Of a stretch of 64,000 nt of DNA, positions 9,510 to 21,549 are shown piece by piece; within the stretch, counting starts at the first letter, position 1; each line of letters starts with the position of its first letter. Below the pieces are notes generated by a model that did no database searches, was not told the origin of the DNA, and saw only the letters and a list, made by a program, of their open reading frames with translations. Source of the stretch: Siphonodentalium dalli (Eukaryota > Mollusca > Scaphopoda > Gadilida > Siphonodentaliidae); contig CP136065.1 in assembly GCA_032622095.1 (NCBI GenBank), positions 115,795,195 through 115,859,194 on the forward strand, given 5' to 3'. The position numbers and the translations under genes were made by a program.

Positions 9510-12204
9510 TAGTATGACCTTATGAGAACTTGTGTTGTGTCCTGGTCAGTCATGCGGTCGGTTACCATTAAGGACCGCAGTGGAAATTAGCGAGCTTTGG
9601 CTTGCTTTCCTGTGCGCTTCTTGATGGCAATCAATGGCATGACTTGTCAGACCGAACTTAATCATGTGTATATTTCTCCTCTACTTCTCTATCATTCTAC
9701 CTCTATCTCTATCTTTTAATGTCTTACTTATCTCCAGTTATCTTACTAGTATCTCTTAAGCAACATGACAGTCCTGTTGAGGGAGGAGGGTGGGATGGCA
9801 CGGTTGATTATTCATGTTTGTATATATATATAAATGTATAAGTATATATTTAGTAGTTATTACTAAGGCTGAATAGGTCACTCTCACCGGTTTTCTGTGA
9901 TAAAGTTACCCAGGTTCCTGAAATTGTGATAAAGTTACCCAGGTTGGAGAAGAATGTGATAAAGTTACCCAGGTTAATAATAGTTGATGTTTAGCAACAA
10001 ATTATTGATTTTTGTGATAAAAATGACGAACTACAGTTACTCTAGTAGCTCATGGTGGTTTTGTATGCACTTTTATGTCCAGAGCAAAACTCTTCATGAA
10101 TCCACTAATTGAAGGTACACGAACAATATTTGGTTGGTGACACATTTCCCATTGAGGGCGAAATGGGTCAAATGGCCACGCCCCTTTTTGCGCGAAGTAC
10201 TACCACCCGCCGTGACTATATCTCCAGAACCGTTGGACATACAGGGTCGTGTGACCACTCAAAATGTGCAGAATGGCCACATTATGGGGGTCAGTAATAC
10301 ATTTTCATATCCAAAAGTCAATGGTTTTTAAGATAATTGCCAAAAACCAAAAAAAAAATCCATTTTAAGGGCCCAATTTTGGGGTTCAGCACTTTTATCT
10401 CAAAGCTGAGCCCCCAATTCGAATTTTATTGATCTATATCCATCGGTGCCACATATAGGTATAATTTCTGTACCATTATTGGATGAGATTGACCTCCAAG
10501 GAGCTCTTGACCCTGAAAATAAGGTTTTTGGATGGAATATATTGGTCGTAGAATGAAAAACAGACATTTTCCCAATAACAAAGATGTTGAGGAAATCATC
10601 AATTATACGGTATTTGATCAGTAACCTAAAACTCCTACAAAAAGGTTACCTGGTGATATAATTTGAATGTAGTTCATCTTTTGTTATCTAGATTTCATGG
10701 CCTTTGATGTGAGATGGCTGCCAAAATGGTTATAAATGGAATGACATATATCACATTAGCAATATACTTGTAAATGAGTTCAATGTGTTATTTTATTTAA
10801 ACTTATGGGAGAACAGGGTGTTTTTATGGTATTCTAATGTTGAATTGAGTTATACTCAGCCCACAAGTAGGTTTAGTAAATGTTGAGTTACTACAATTTG
10901 ATCAATCAGTATGATTCAGTAGTCGAGCAGGTTGTGTCTTTATCAGTCCCACATCAATTTTGATTGGCTGCATCACCATTTTGTATAAAGGTTCTACAAT
11001 TTCCCTAACACGTACATTATTCTAGAATAAATAATGGCTAGCCTGGAGTGAGTTAGAAGACAAATACAAGTTGATATCAGCAGATATAAATACATACAAA
11101 TCTACATTCTGCATGTAGCCATGCTATGCAATCCTCCCTCATGTTTCAACTTATCAAGGAAAAATGATCACATTACCAATGACTATGATAGTCAGATGTT
11201 TTTGTAGATTTTGTAGATTTGTGGATGTTGTAGATTTTGTAGATTTGTGGATGTTGTAATGCAATATAGATCTCCATTATAGTTGCACAAATTTATTTTT
11301 CATTTCGTCCCTTTAAATTGACTTTTATTTTTTATGTATGTATATGTGCCACTCCAAAAATGTCAGTAAAAGTACTGTAAACCGTTTGGTTTGATGTTAT
11401 AGGCACAGGAGATATATATATATACTTTACATGTCAAATATTGTGAACCCTGCAGGTACGTTTATGTGTGTCAGACGCCCTATGTGTGTGATGTACATGC
11501 AGTAACTACATGTATATTCTAGTGAAATTTATGGTCTGCACTCTGCAGTATTTCAAAAACATGCTAGGGCCATGCCTACATATACATATGTACACTGATT
11601 CAAACACAATGATTGTCAGGTTATAATCTATGTTTGAGGAAAGTTACTATGTATTTTTCATTTGTGTTGCATTTTTCAATAGTAATGGGTCCCAGGAGTC
11701 CAGATATTACTAGTGCAGAGCCCATTTAATTTTCATGAAACTGGTGGACTTCATGTCTATACTCCTAAATAAACATGACTCTGAGTCTTATCAGACCAAG
11801 ACGGTATTGTGTAGGTTTTACTAGAATTATATTTAGAAAAGACTCAACCATTATTTTTCCACTGCCCTATATATCACAATATATTCATTTGGCAGTATTC
11901 ATCCCAAGTTTAGTGGTGATGCTAATACATTTGGTATGATATTCAGGTAGAGCAAAGCGATCTGAACGAATCGAGGATAAACCACTATGTGTAGAAAACA
12001 TTAAAAAACATGTATATTGTGAAATATTTTAATAATGGGTGCTGGTTTTTACAAACTGGCCATAATTGAGATGACTATTCCTGTTGTTTACCAAACATCA
12101 GCGTACACAATAAAATTTTGAAGTATATATGTTCTTGACTGTTGCATACAGACACTGACTTTTGAACAAATTGCTCGGATTAGTATGGAATCCTATTAGG
12201 GCCA

Positions 12205-12523
12205 CTTGCTAATGGCGCTTTCGGCGCACTTTTTGTCGCGCGCCGAAACATACCCTAATGCGCACTTTTTGTCGCTTCCGGCGCGCGCCATTAGGGAGTG
12301 GACCTAATAGTATGCCTAATGGCGCTTTCGGCGCGCGCCGAAAGCGACAAAAAGTGCGCCATTAGTAACGCGCCGAAAGCGACAAAATGTGCGCCGTTAC
12401 GGCGCACATTTTGTCGCTTTCGGCGCGCCGAAACATGCGCTAATATCGCACATTTTGTCGCTTTCGGCGCGCGCGCCGAAAGCGACAAAAAGTGCGCCGA
12501 AAGCGACAAATAGTGCGCCGTAA
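12205..12523. repeat. GC-rich nested palindromic block
   Basis: About 320 bases built from alternating copies of GCGCCGAAAGCGACAAAA and its reverse complement, with GGCGCGCGCC cores, in otherwise AT-rich DNA. Outer ends pair as GCCACTTGCTAATGGCGC with a diverged inverse (GCGCCGTAACAGTGG). It is probably a foldback element inserted in the Mutator-like element, but no clear target duplication was found. The open frames across it on both strands are by-products of the repeat. Confidence 0.75.
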
Positions 12524-13030
12524 CAGTGGTATTGAAAATGAAAATATCTTTAAAATGGTAAGTTATGAGGGCTATTAGCTATTATGAAGAATTATGTTAG
12601 TGAAATTATAGACCCTCATCTTCTCCAACCTGCAAGTGCTGCAACTATCATGGCCAATCAAAACTAATGTGGGACTGACAAAGGCTCATTCTACTATTGA
12701 TTGAATAGTGATCATTCCATCATTTCCTAAAACTTTTTGTGAGATGAGGTGTCCTTTTGTAAGAATTGATTACTTCTGAAATATATACTGGTATATATGG
12801 CCATCTCCCATCTGACTACAACATGTTTTTACTATGCCCAGGTGCAATACCCATTTTAGGATCGCAACATGTGGCTGCTGCATGAAGCAAACAGCTGGTC
12901 ATTCCATTTAGTAAAAGTGTTTAGCATGTTTCATATCTTGGACACTTAAATCAGATCAGCTGTTAAATGTTGATAAAAAAATTTGAAAACCTGTTTTGTT
13001 CAATCTGTACATTTCTGTTGGAAACTGGTG

Positions 13031-13125
13031 TTGGAAACTGGTGTGCTTTACCAAAAATCAGGTAACAATTGGGCTCTGATAGCCCAATTGTTACCTGATT
13101 TTTGGTAAAGCACACCAGTTTCCAA
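13031..13125. repeat. Perfect 45-bp inverted repeat with 5-base loop
   Basis: Arms at 13031-13075 and 13081-13125 are exact reverse complements; the loop is CTGAT. The immediately preceding GGAAACTGGTGTT is a partial direct repeat of the arm start. Confidence 0.9.
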
Positions 13126-14980
13126 GGCGGCATGTTCAGTCATGCAGAGCTCACGTTGTGTGTCGGGATCAACACACCCTCAGCAGCTATTTCCAGCTAA
13201 TCCCATTGTGTGTGGTCAATTGTGCTCTTAAGTCGATCAGAGAATTCGGATAGTTCTTTAAAAAGTGTCATACATATGCTGTGGCCTTGGTGGTATTGTA
13301 TACTTGTGGTGCGTAACATGCTGAAATCGGTTTTTGGCAATTATCTTAAAAACCATTGACTTTTGGATATGAAAATCTATTACTGACCCCCCATAATGTG
13401 GATTTTCAGGGTCAAGAGCTCCTTGGAGGTCAATCCCATCCGATAATGGTACAGAAATTATACCTATATGTGGCACCGATGGATATAGATCAATAAAATT
13501 CGAATTGGGGGCTCAGCTTTGAGATAAAAGTGCTGAACCCCAAAATTGGGCCCTTAAAATGGATTTTTTTTGGTTTTTGGCCCCCTATGTCCAACGGTTC
13601 TGGAGATATAGTCACAGCGGGTGGTAGTACTTCGCGCAAAAAGGGGCGTGGACATTTGACCCATTTCGCCCTCAATGGGAAATGTGTCACCAACCAAATA
13701 TTGTTCGTGTACCTTCAATTAGTGGATTCATGAAGAGTTTTGCTCTGGACATAAAAGTGCATACAAAACCACCATGAGCTACTAGAGTAAGTACTAATAT
13801 GTCTTAATTTATGCTTGATAAGGGCTATTACTTGCCAAAACTGAACAATTTTTCCCTCTGTCACTTTTAAATCGAGTTGATATTGTGAGATTTGCTTAAC
13901 CTGGGTAACTTTATCACAATTCTCACCAACCTGGGTAACTTTATCACAAAATTAGGAACCTGGGTAACTTTATCACAGAAAACCGGTGAGAGTGACCTAT
14001 TCAGCATTACGAAGCTAGGTTTATTCACTATCTTGTCCCTCTGCAGAACTGTCAAGCAGCATTCTTGTTATATTTATATATCTATAATTTTTATATTTAT
14101 ACTATATTAATGTCACACTCTGTATTGCTCTTTTGTATATATGCTTATGCTCAATTGTCTACATGTTATCTATTAGCCATTAAAAAATTATCTATTTATC
14201 TATCTATCATAGCAGCTTACAATTAATTACCTGTGATATCAGTTAGCTCTGAGAGAGCCTTCAGTAAACCTGTATTATGGGAATTAGGGTTATTTTTAGC
14301 CATCATATGTTCAGCACAGTGGAAGGTGTAACTCATTCATGAATTGGAATAGTCTACTGTTCTTGTGTAGGGATGTTCTCAGAATTTGAGCAGACAGAGA
14401 GAACCGCATTTAGTAGCACTATTTTTTTTAAGTTACACAGTCATATAATGATATCTGATACTGCAGCACATATAAAATGACTTTAATAGCAATCTGTTGT
14501 TTATTGCATTTCCATATTGTTTGGACAGTGTTTATCAACTCCCACATAGCTCTCTGGTTTAGCCTATCAATGCAGTGTTCAAGTGACATATCTGGTACAG
14601 TCACCTAATTTTATAGAATTAAAATTGTTAACCCTGGTCATCAATTTTATGCTTTTATATATTTTTCATGTAATCACTCTCCTATATTATATCCCTTTCA
14701 CTTGTATGGATTTTGTAGATAAAATGAACCCTTAATTCTCAACATTCCTGATACTTAATAGAAATACCTTTCATCTGATATATCTCATTTTATTGAGATG
14801 TATGTAAATTTGGTATGTGAGTTTCTCAGCCCAAAATACAGATAGAGTTCAAATTTGGGTTTGATCCATTTAAAAAAAATTGAGTTATGGCTTATGGATT
14901 TTCGCGTCCGATTGGAAAATAGCTTATCACTATTGCCAAGGTATGGGTTAAACATCTGCCGATCGTGATCGGCCTCTCAT

Positions 14981-16559
14981 TATGTTTACCCATACCATAG
15001 TATGGCTGAAGGGGTCACTCTCACCAAAAAAAGTGCTGAAGGGTACACAGGATTTGAAAATGTGCTGAAGGGAACACAGGGTTTGAAATGTCGTTCTAAA
15101 TGACGTTTCATTTTCATATCTGCCATGATTTCTGTTAGAGGAAAATTAGTTACGTTCCAATAAACATTAAAATGAACTGAAAACAAACTGCTCATGGGCA
15201 CCAGACTTTCAGAAATACAGTTTAAGTAACGGTGTTAGTGGCGATCACAAACCCTGTGTACCCTTCAGCACATTTTCAAACCCTGTGTACCCTTCAGCAC
15301 ATCTTTTGGTGAGAGTGACCCCTTCAGCCATAGTATGGTACCAGTATACATAGTGTCATTGTCCGGATTGACCACTCGTCGTTCGTCCGTCAGTCTGTCT
15401 GTCCGTAGACACTTTACGCATGGTGCGATAACTCAAATATTTTCTATCTGATCGGAACCAAATTTTGTATATGAATTTATCAGCACAAAAGACAAATCGA
15501 GTTCGAATATGGGTTTGATCCGACTATTTTTAATAGTTATGGCCCTTTTTCGAAAAAATATTCACTCTTAAAAAAAAAATTAAAATTTAGATTGAATTCC
15601 TTTGCTCAATTTAACAAAAATTAATAAATAAATTAATAAATAAATAAATAGATTAAAAAATATATATAACATACATTTTTTTTTTAAATAATTGATTTTT
15701 TTTTTTAAGTTAGTAAAATTTGAAAAACTAACACCATTATAACTCTGCCAATGGTACCCTGAGTCACCACACCAAATTTGGTTTAAATCGGTCCAAAATT
15801 TTGTGTTATGTCAGGTTATGTACTGGTAAATTTGTTTGGAGTGACATTAAATCCAATTCCATCCCATGCCTTTGGACTACTTAGCTATTGATAAGGCTAT
15901 ATATATAGCCTATATTATTTTCTGATGTCTCTTATGCCAATGTTCAGATAATTTTGATAAAGAAAGCTATGGTATCTAATTTAAAATAAAGATTCAACTA
16001 TACACATCACATGATATTAACAGTAGACTTGGACATCTGCGCACAGCCTTGCACAGCTGAAGATATCACTCTACATAATGTCTGAGGTCATTTTAAATGT
16101 TATTGGTTTAATAGAGATGTCAGCTTTCACCATAAACAATTCCTGTGATTTGTTGACAGCTCTGCTATATAATTGATATTAATGGGTCAGCAGTGAGGTG
16201 GCTTATCTTGATCCATATTGTTGGTAGAATTTGATACATTATCATGGTAAACTTAAATTGGACTCTCTTAACCCAAGTATTGACTCTCTTAACCCAAGTA
16301 TTCCATGTCCAGGTCACCTTTCACTTTTAACCCAAGGCTGTGGTGGTGCAGCATTACAGATCCTGCACCAGTGCATTCTCTTATATAAATGCGAGTGACC
16401 CATAAATTCCAATAATTTGTGTTATGTACATTTGTCTATAATAGTACATTACAGTTTACTATATAATTCAACAGCAAAACTCTCATTTATGATTCCGATC
16501 ATAGTAATTTACTATCGCCAAGGGATGGGTTAACATCTGCCGATCGTGATCGGCCCCTC
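14981..16559 (+). mobile_element. Helentron-like family I, copy b
   Basis: Starts TATGTTTACCCATACCATAG at 14981, two bases after the end of copy a, and ends with GGGATGGGTTAACATCTGC, the palindrome GCCGATCGTGATCGGC (16539-16554) and CCCTC. It is interrupted after about 24 bases by the small Mutator-like MITE 15005-15328. The body includes the TCCGTCAGTCTGTCTGTCCG stretch, modules like GAGTTATGGCCC, and a 22-bp direct duplication (CTCTTAACCCAAGTATT) near 16262-16302. No gene seen. Confidence 0.55.
15005..15328. mobile_element. Small Mutator-like MITE (324 bp)
   Basis: Ends GCTGAAGGGGTCACTCTCAC and its inverse. A perfect 9-bp target duplication CATAGTATG lies at 14996-15004 and 15329-15337, so it clearly inserted into the Helentron-like copy b. 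The ends closely resemble those of the 4.1-kb element at 9868-14005. Inner arms carry two inverted copies of CCCTGTGTACCCTTCAGCAC. No coding capacity. Confidence 0.88.
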
Positions 16560-16759
16560 GTTTTTTGGTGAGAGTGACCCCCTCAGCCCATTCGGCAAAC
16601 CTCGTCAGATTCCGTCACCGTTTCAGATGCCCCAGGGGTCATAGGTCGAGGAGTCCAGAATGCCCCTCAGCCCCATAGAAAACTGATATAAAAAGACCAT
16701 CCGATTTCTATGCTCAGCCCAATCGCAACTTCTCGGATTATCGTTCTTTGCAGAAATAG

Positions 16760-16993
16760 TTATTTGCGTACGGAAATCACCGAAGTTTGCCGATTGACCC
16801 TCATCCTTTGTTCTCGATTGAAGACACGGTCATTTATGTTTCCGAAAATATTGTCCTGGGCACCGTGAGACAGCGTGATCACCACACCTCGAAAATAAAA
16901 GAGGCGAATATGTATAAGGTTGAACAATACTACGCGTTTGGTACAGGCACGAAACCATCTTCAGTGATGTATAAAGTGGACTCGTATCAACAG
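16760..16993 (+). CDS. Possible internal exon, unknown protein
   Basis: An open stretch of 78 codons runs from just after a TAG at 16757-16759 to a good donor, CAG|GTAAAA (GT at 16994). The peptide, which includes IEDTVIYVSENIVLGTV and YKVEQYYAFGTGTKPSS, has ordinary soluble-protein composition and the segment is not obviously part of any repeat in the window. Against it, there is no convincing acceptor: TTTGCAG at 16753 would bring in the stop, so an AG at 16758-16759 would be needed, and no matching exons were found nearby. I do not recognise the protein. Confidence 0.25.
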
Positions 16994-17473
16994 GTAAAAT
17001 ACGTAATGACGAGTAGTGTATTGTTAGTAGTACTACTTTGGATATATTATTATTAATTAATTATTATTTTAATTTATATTTAATTTTTATAAACCGTACA
17101 GTCGTACTGAAGTGAAGTGTCTGTAGAGTGTAGTATAGACTATAATTACTAAATTAGTCACTATAGTGACACGTTGGCTAGTTGGATTATGGATTTTCAG
17201 AAGGTCTGGGTGAACTGCCATAATAACGGTATAAAACTATAAATTCGGTCTATATTATTTAAGCAATTAAGGCATTAGAACTATCGGTCTAAATTTGATT
17301 GGTCGGGAACCGGACTACTCAATTAGTCAATACCCGCTGGAGTTCAACCGACATATTTTGGATTTTTGCTGAGGGTGATTGCACGCCACCTAAAAAAAGT
17401 AAAAATCATATGATGAAATGAAAATGATGATGTACTTTATTGTCATATGAGTTTTTATGACTCATTGATTTTT
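16994..17473. other. No gene seen
   Basis: AT-rich sequence between the possible exon and the next repeat. The GCTGAGGGTGATTGCACG near 17371 resembles a Mutator-like end, but no partner or target duplication was found. Confidence 0.5.
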
Positions 17474-17815
17474 AGCTCAACTTACTTTGTAAGTTTGAGC
17501 TATTGCCATTGGTTGGCGTCCGTCGTCCGTGTGTGCATGTTTGCGCCTGTCAACAATTTCCTTTGGCGCGGGCAACAGGTCGTATCTTTGGTCTGATCTT
17601 TATGAAATTTTTTCATGAATGTTGACATTGATATGTAGATGGGAACGAGTCATTTTGGGGTCATTCGGCCAAAAAACATGGCCGCTGGTGGCCATCTTAT
17701 ATTTCAAAATTAAATCCATTGGCGCGGGCTACAGGCCGTAGGCCTACTGTTTGTGTGATCATCATAAAATTTGTCATGAATGTTGACATTTACATGTAGA
17801 TGGGAACGAGTCATT

Positions 17816-18815
17816 ACGTGCGCTCGCGCAACAGTATGGCGATCAGTCAGATTTGTAGGTTGGTGTCACCGTACCGATTTCACTCTATGACGTCGCCCTT
17901 ACGCAGTACATGCCGGCGACTTTACAGAGTAGATTATAGAGTTGACGCCCTTGGCATTGACTTCCGTTACTAGCTCGTTGCTATATAAACAAACCAGCGA
18001 TGTGGCTTTAGTCGAAAATTGACAGTCAGTACATTCGCCCTGTATACATGTACTTTCAGAAAATACAAAACACCACAACGTTATATCCCACCAATGTCAG
18101 TGTCTCGATATCATTTGATCAAATTTCTTGACATGAAATCGCGACAGACACGGCGTGAAATACATCGCATTGAGTAAACAATTTCCCATTGTTTCAATTC
18201 AACTTCAAGATCGTGGTAAAATAAAAACCGCAATTTGTAAGTGGTAAACATCTGAAAAAGACATCGGGTACATGCAGAAACTAATTGTTGTGCATATTTA
18301 TTTCTATTTGAGGTGGCAATTTTTCATGTTTATCAGTATTTTTAACGATAAGAGTGATGGTAATTGGGGGACTATATTTTATCTAGCGCATTAAATTTAA
18401 AATAAAAAGTCGTGAATTGGCTGAGTGTTTTCTATGGCCGCACATTTCGTTGATAATTACGAGCCATTTGTTGGTCTAAATAACATGTTTAAGTTCAATG
18501 AGCATTAGAATGGGGATAACAGTGTGGTGTGATTTCGGAAATGTACATGGCGAATATACTGTGGCAAATACCCGTTAATTGGCTCTGCCGTCGCCCATTA
18601 ACTAAATTTGCCACAGTATAATCGCCATGTACCTTTCCGAAATCACAAAACACCACACTGTTATCCCCTAAATAAAATTATTGAAGATTGTATTTGTCTT
18701 TTTTTGCTAACATTAAATTAAATTAAATAAATTAAGTAAAATACAGTGAAATTATTTTTTTTAATTATTTTTTATTACATTTTTGCTCATGTTGTCATCT
18801 CTCTGAGTGCATTCT
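17816..18815. other. Unknown 1-kb insertion in the family II repeat
   Basis: The tandem-unit pattern stops after GGGAACGAGTCATT and resumes at ATCATTCGGCAAAAAACATG. The insert starts with CpG-rich DNA (GTGCGCTCGCGCAACAG), has a TATA-like GCTATATAAAC at 17980-17990, and ends with the foldback 18512-18668 followed by AT-rich DNA. No open frame of note, and no target duplication resolved. Confidence 0.5.
18512..18668. repeat. Foldback, about 60-bp imperfect arms
   Basis: GGGGATAACAGTGTGGTG through ACTGTGGCAAAT (18512-18570) is mirrored by ATTTGCCACAGTATA through CACTGTTATCCCC (18606-18668), with a few mismatches and short indels and a loop of about 35 bases. Probable MITE. Confidence 0.75.
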
Positions 18816-19516
18816 AGTTTTAGGATCATTCGGCAAAAAACATGGCCGCTGGTGGCCATCTTGGATTTTACTCTTTGCATCACTAAATCCTTTGACACAT
18901 CCTACAGACCACATCTCTGATCCGATCATCACCAAACTTCAAATGGATCAGCGCGGTGACCTCTAGATGGGAATGAATCATTTTGGGGTCATTTGGCCAA
19001 AAAACATGGCCGCCGTCAGCCATCTTGGATTTTACTCTTTGCATCACTAAATACTTTGGCGCGGGCTACAGGTCGTATCTTTGGTCTGATCTTTATGAAA
19101 TTTGTCATGAATGATGACATTGACATGTCTATTGGAACGAGTCATTTTGGGGTCATTCGGTCAAAAAATATGGCCTCTGGTGGCCATCTTGGATTTTACT
19201 CTTTGCATCACTAAATCCTTTGACACATCCTACAGACCACATCCCTGATCTGATCATCACCAAACTTCATTTGGATCATCGGGGTGACCTCTTGATGGGA
19301 ACAAGAGTAATTTTGGGGTCATTCGGGAAAACAATATGGCCATTTTGGATTTTACTCTTTGTATGACTAAATATTTGTACAAAATCCATTAGCATGGGTT
19401 ATAGACCGATCTCATTTACATCTTGTCTTACTTAGACATTTCAATTAGCACCTTTCCTAATTCCTCCATTTACTGCCAACCGTTAAGTTATTCCCCTACC
19501 TAAGTTGAGCTACAGT

Positions 19517-20622
19517 TAGTGTTCAAACAACTCTGGGATTCTGGAGTCGACTAGTCGAACCCCAAAAGTCGAGTCGACGTCGACTAGTCGGCCAAATACA
19601 TCACCAACCTTATACTAATGAAACACATGTGAAAGAAAATTACAAATTCCGTGCCATCATCACAATATTTACACTCTACTGTGATTGGAGAATTGAATAA
19701 CGTGACACGTCACATGGTTTTGTTGCAAATGAACCAGTGCTCTAGAAACACACCGATCGCAAATAAGTTCCCTACGAATCTACGATGATAATGAGAATAA
19801 ATAATTGAGGAAATAATTGAGGGATTTTCTGTTTAATCATGAAATCAAATAAATACTTCCCTGCCAGGGTATAAGAAAATAAACGATACTCAGTCTCGGA
19901 GTCAGCTCAAAATAAAAGAAAACACACACACTGTGTGACACACATTATATATACGATGATGCGTACATAGGCCTACTTTGTAAGTTTCCATAACTTCTGT
20001 AAGGCGTACGTAGCAAGCGGAGAGTTAGAATCAGTTAGTATCGATGAACACTTTTGTGGAAGCCCCTCCCTCTTTACCTGTGTTGGTTAGAAATGCACAC
20101 TACGAATTTTTGCGTCCGCGGTATAGGGAGTATATATATAAAAAGAATAATTTTCTCAGCAAGTTAATTGTCGCCGTTTCATGACTATTTGAACCAAAAT
20201 AAATGATAACATCGTGGCATTAACCTGGAACATGCGTGAGACGTCGGTCAAGTATGCCGCGACCTACTAGTAATACTCACTGTTTATGGACCACGTGCTT
20301 TTTAGAAGTCAAATATAGAGTTACTGCTCTTGTATTGAAAATGAGTAGTGGTTAACTTGAATTATCGCATTGGCGAATTTCGGCGTAGTTCTATGTCAAG
20401 CTCGACATTATTACATATGTTCGGACTTTGGAAAGCTTCTTGAACATAGACTAGCTATCTTTGCTGCTTTTCTGACCCACATTTTAAATAGTGAAACCAT
20501 GCATTGTCAAGGCCAGCTGATGAGAAAATATACTGTATTCCGACTAGTCGACTGTGGAAGTTAGTCGATTTTCCGACAAACCAACGTCGACGATTATTTG
20601 TCGACTAATCGTTTGAACACTA
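19517..20622. mobile_element. Non-autonomous hAT element (1,106 bp)
   Basis: Ends TAGTGTTCAAAC and GTTTGAACACTA. A perfect 8-bp target duplication GCTACAGT lies at 19509-19516 and 20623-20630. The insertion splits the 3' end of the family II repeat. Subterminal GTCGACTAGTCGA-type repeats occur near both ends. No transposase. Confidence 0.88.
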
Positions 20623-20684
20623 GCTACAGTGTCATTGACACTTTCATTAATTGATGAAACCACAGCTGTTGGTAGATACATTAC

Positions 20685-20744
20685 CTCCCCCGAGATGTCG
20701 CTCGTAAGCTGACTCTGGTATTCTAAAAAAGGCAATCCGACCAT
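20685..20744 (-). CDS. Possible short first exon, unknown protein
   Basis: On the minus strand TCCATGG gives a strong start context, followed by 20 codons (MVGLPFLEYQSQLTSDISGE) to a donor GAG|GTAATG. Surrounding 20649-21549 looks unique rather than repetitive. There is no supporting second exon and the peptide is too short to identify. Speculative. Confidence 0.18.
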
Positions 20745-21549
20745 GGACCTGGAGCGGTGTGTTGCATTCTATTGAATCACATGACAATCAATTTTTCAAG
20801 ATCTTTTTGGATTTTGCGCTAAAATGAAAGCCGAATAAATAAGCTATCCTTTAGTGCTTAAATAAACCACCGCAATCAATTAGAACCTGATAAAAGAATT
20901 TTTCGGACACTAATTGGTACACTCCAAACGTCACATGGATAAAAACTTATATTTTAGACAGGAAAACAAATAATTTACCTGCCGCGCTCTCACCGACTAC
21001 ACGGAAAAATCCGGGATTAGAGTACTTGCTCAACAAAAATTATAGTGGCTATAAATAGACAAATTAGTATGGCAAGGGGGATAATTCACTGAATAGTTGC
21101 CACTTCCACTTTTGAAATCTGAAGCGAACCACGCGTTTCACGACCGGGACGCTTTTTACGAAGCAAAAGTTATATTAATTGAATATTAACAATATATTTT
21201 ACTTGTTTGTTTTGTGGTAGGTGAAGCTAAACATTGAATACATATATTCTGAGTGCTATGACCTTGTTCCCATTTTCTTCAACACAACTTATCAATTGTT
21301 GTCATTGCCGTTATCAGTTTTACTAGTTACCCGAGTACCTGCCGCACCTGGTCAAAACAGCTGATCGCTACAGGTGTTAGATTAAATTTTATTTTGATAG
21401 CATTTATAAATACAGTTGTATACATGTTGACAGTGCAGTGTTACAGAAAATAGTATAACTTTATGGGTATATAAACTGTGTTTAACATCAGTAAAATTGG
21501 TTTCCATAGATTATACTGTAACTGTGATATACATGTATAATATATGTAA
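20745..21549. other. Apparently unique DNA, no gene seen
   Basis: No repeat family from elsewhere in the window and no domain-bearing frame. It could be flanking or promoter sequence of a gene not visible here. Confidence 0.5.

Larger units (their letters stand above)
9868..14005. mobile_element. Mutator-like element, long terminal inverted repeats (4.1 kb)
   Basis: Termini are GCTGAATAGGTCACTCTCAC and its inverted match. A 9-bp target duplication lies at 9859-9867 (ATTACTAAG) and 14006-14014 (ATTACGAAG, one mismatch). The inverted repeats run about 650-700 bases each (to about 10560 and from about 13310). They open with three spaced copies of TGATAAAGTTACCCAGG. In the right arm one block (ATTATGGGG to CCAAAAACC) is in a different order from the left arm. 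Nine-bp duplications with long inverted repeats fit the Mutator superfamily. The interior has no transposase frame, but holds a GC-rich palindromic block (12205-12523) and a perfect hairpin (13031-13125). Confidence 0.8.
8351..14978 (+). mobile_element. Helentron-like family I, copy a (composite)
   Basis: Begins TATGTGTACCCATACCATAG at 8351. Its 3' end is at 14978: a GGTATGGGTTAAAC block, the palindrome GCCGATCGTGATCGGC (14958-14973) and CTCTC. The two ends pair as short asymmetric inverted repeats (GTTTACCCAT versus ATGGGTTAAAC) and the palindrome sits just inside the 3' end, as described for Helentrons and their non-autonomous HINEs. The body holds repeated GGTATGTGAGTTTCTCA modules, a TCCGTCCGTCTGTCTG stretch, and nested insertions: a LINE 3' end (8925-9858) and the Mutator-like element 9868-14005. 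No Rep or helicase gene was found. That it is one element, and the class name, are inference. Confidence 0.5.
17474..20648 (+). mobile_element. Helentron-like family II, copy a
   Basis: Begins AGCTCAACTTACTTTGTAAG after a T-run. Ends TAAGTTGAGCT (at 19501-19511), then after the hAT insertion the rest: the palindrome AGTGTCATTGACACT (20628-20642) and TTCATT. The body has about six degenerate copies of the 160-bp unit containing CATGGCCGCTGGTGGCCATC. Two insertions break it: an unknown segment at about 17816-18815 and the hAT 19517-20622. The asymmetric inverted repeat plus 3' palindrome is the same layout as families I and III. Confidence 0.55.

Noticed and set aside
12291-12513. Opposed frames in the GC-rich block
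   Set aside because: Both strands read the same repeated 18-mer; the peptides (LSARAESD-like) are repeat artefacts.
17368-17390. GCTGAGGGTGATTGCACG as the end of a Mutator-like element starting at 16565
   Set aside because: The orientations do not form inverted termini and no 9-bp duplication flanks them.
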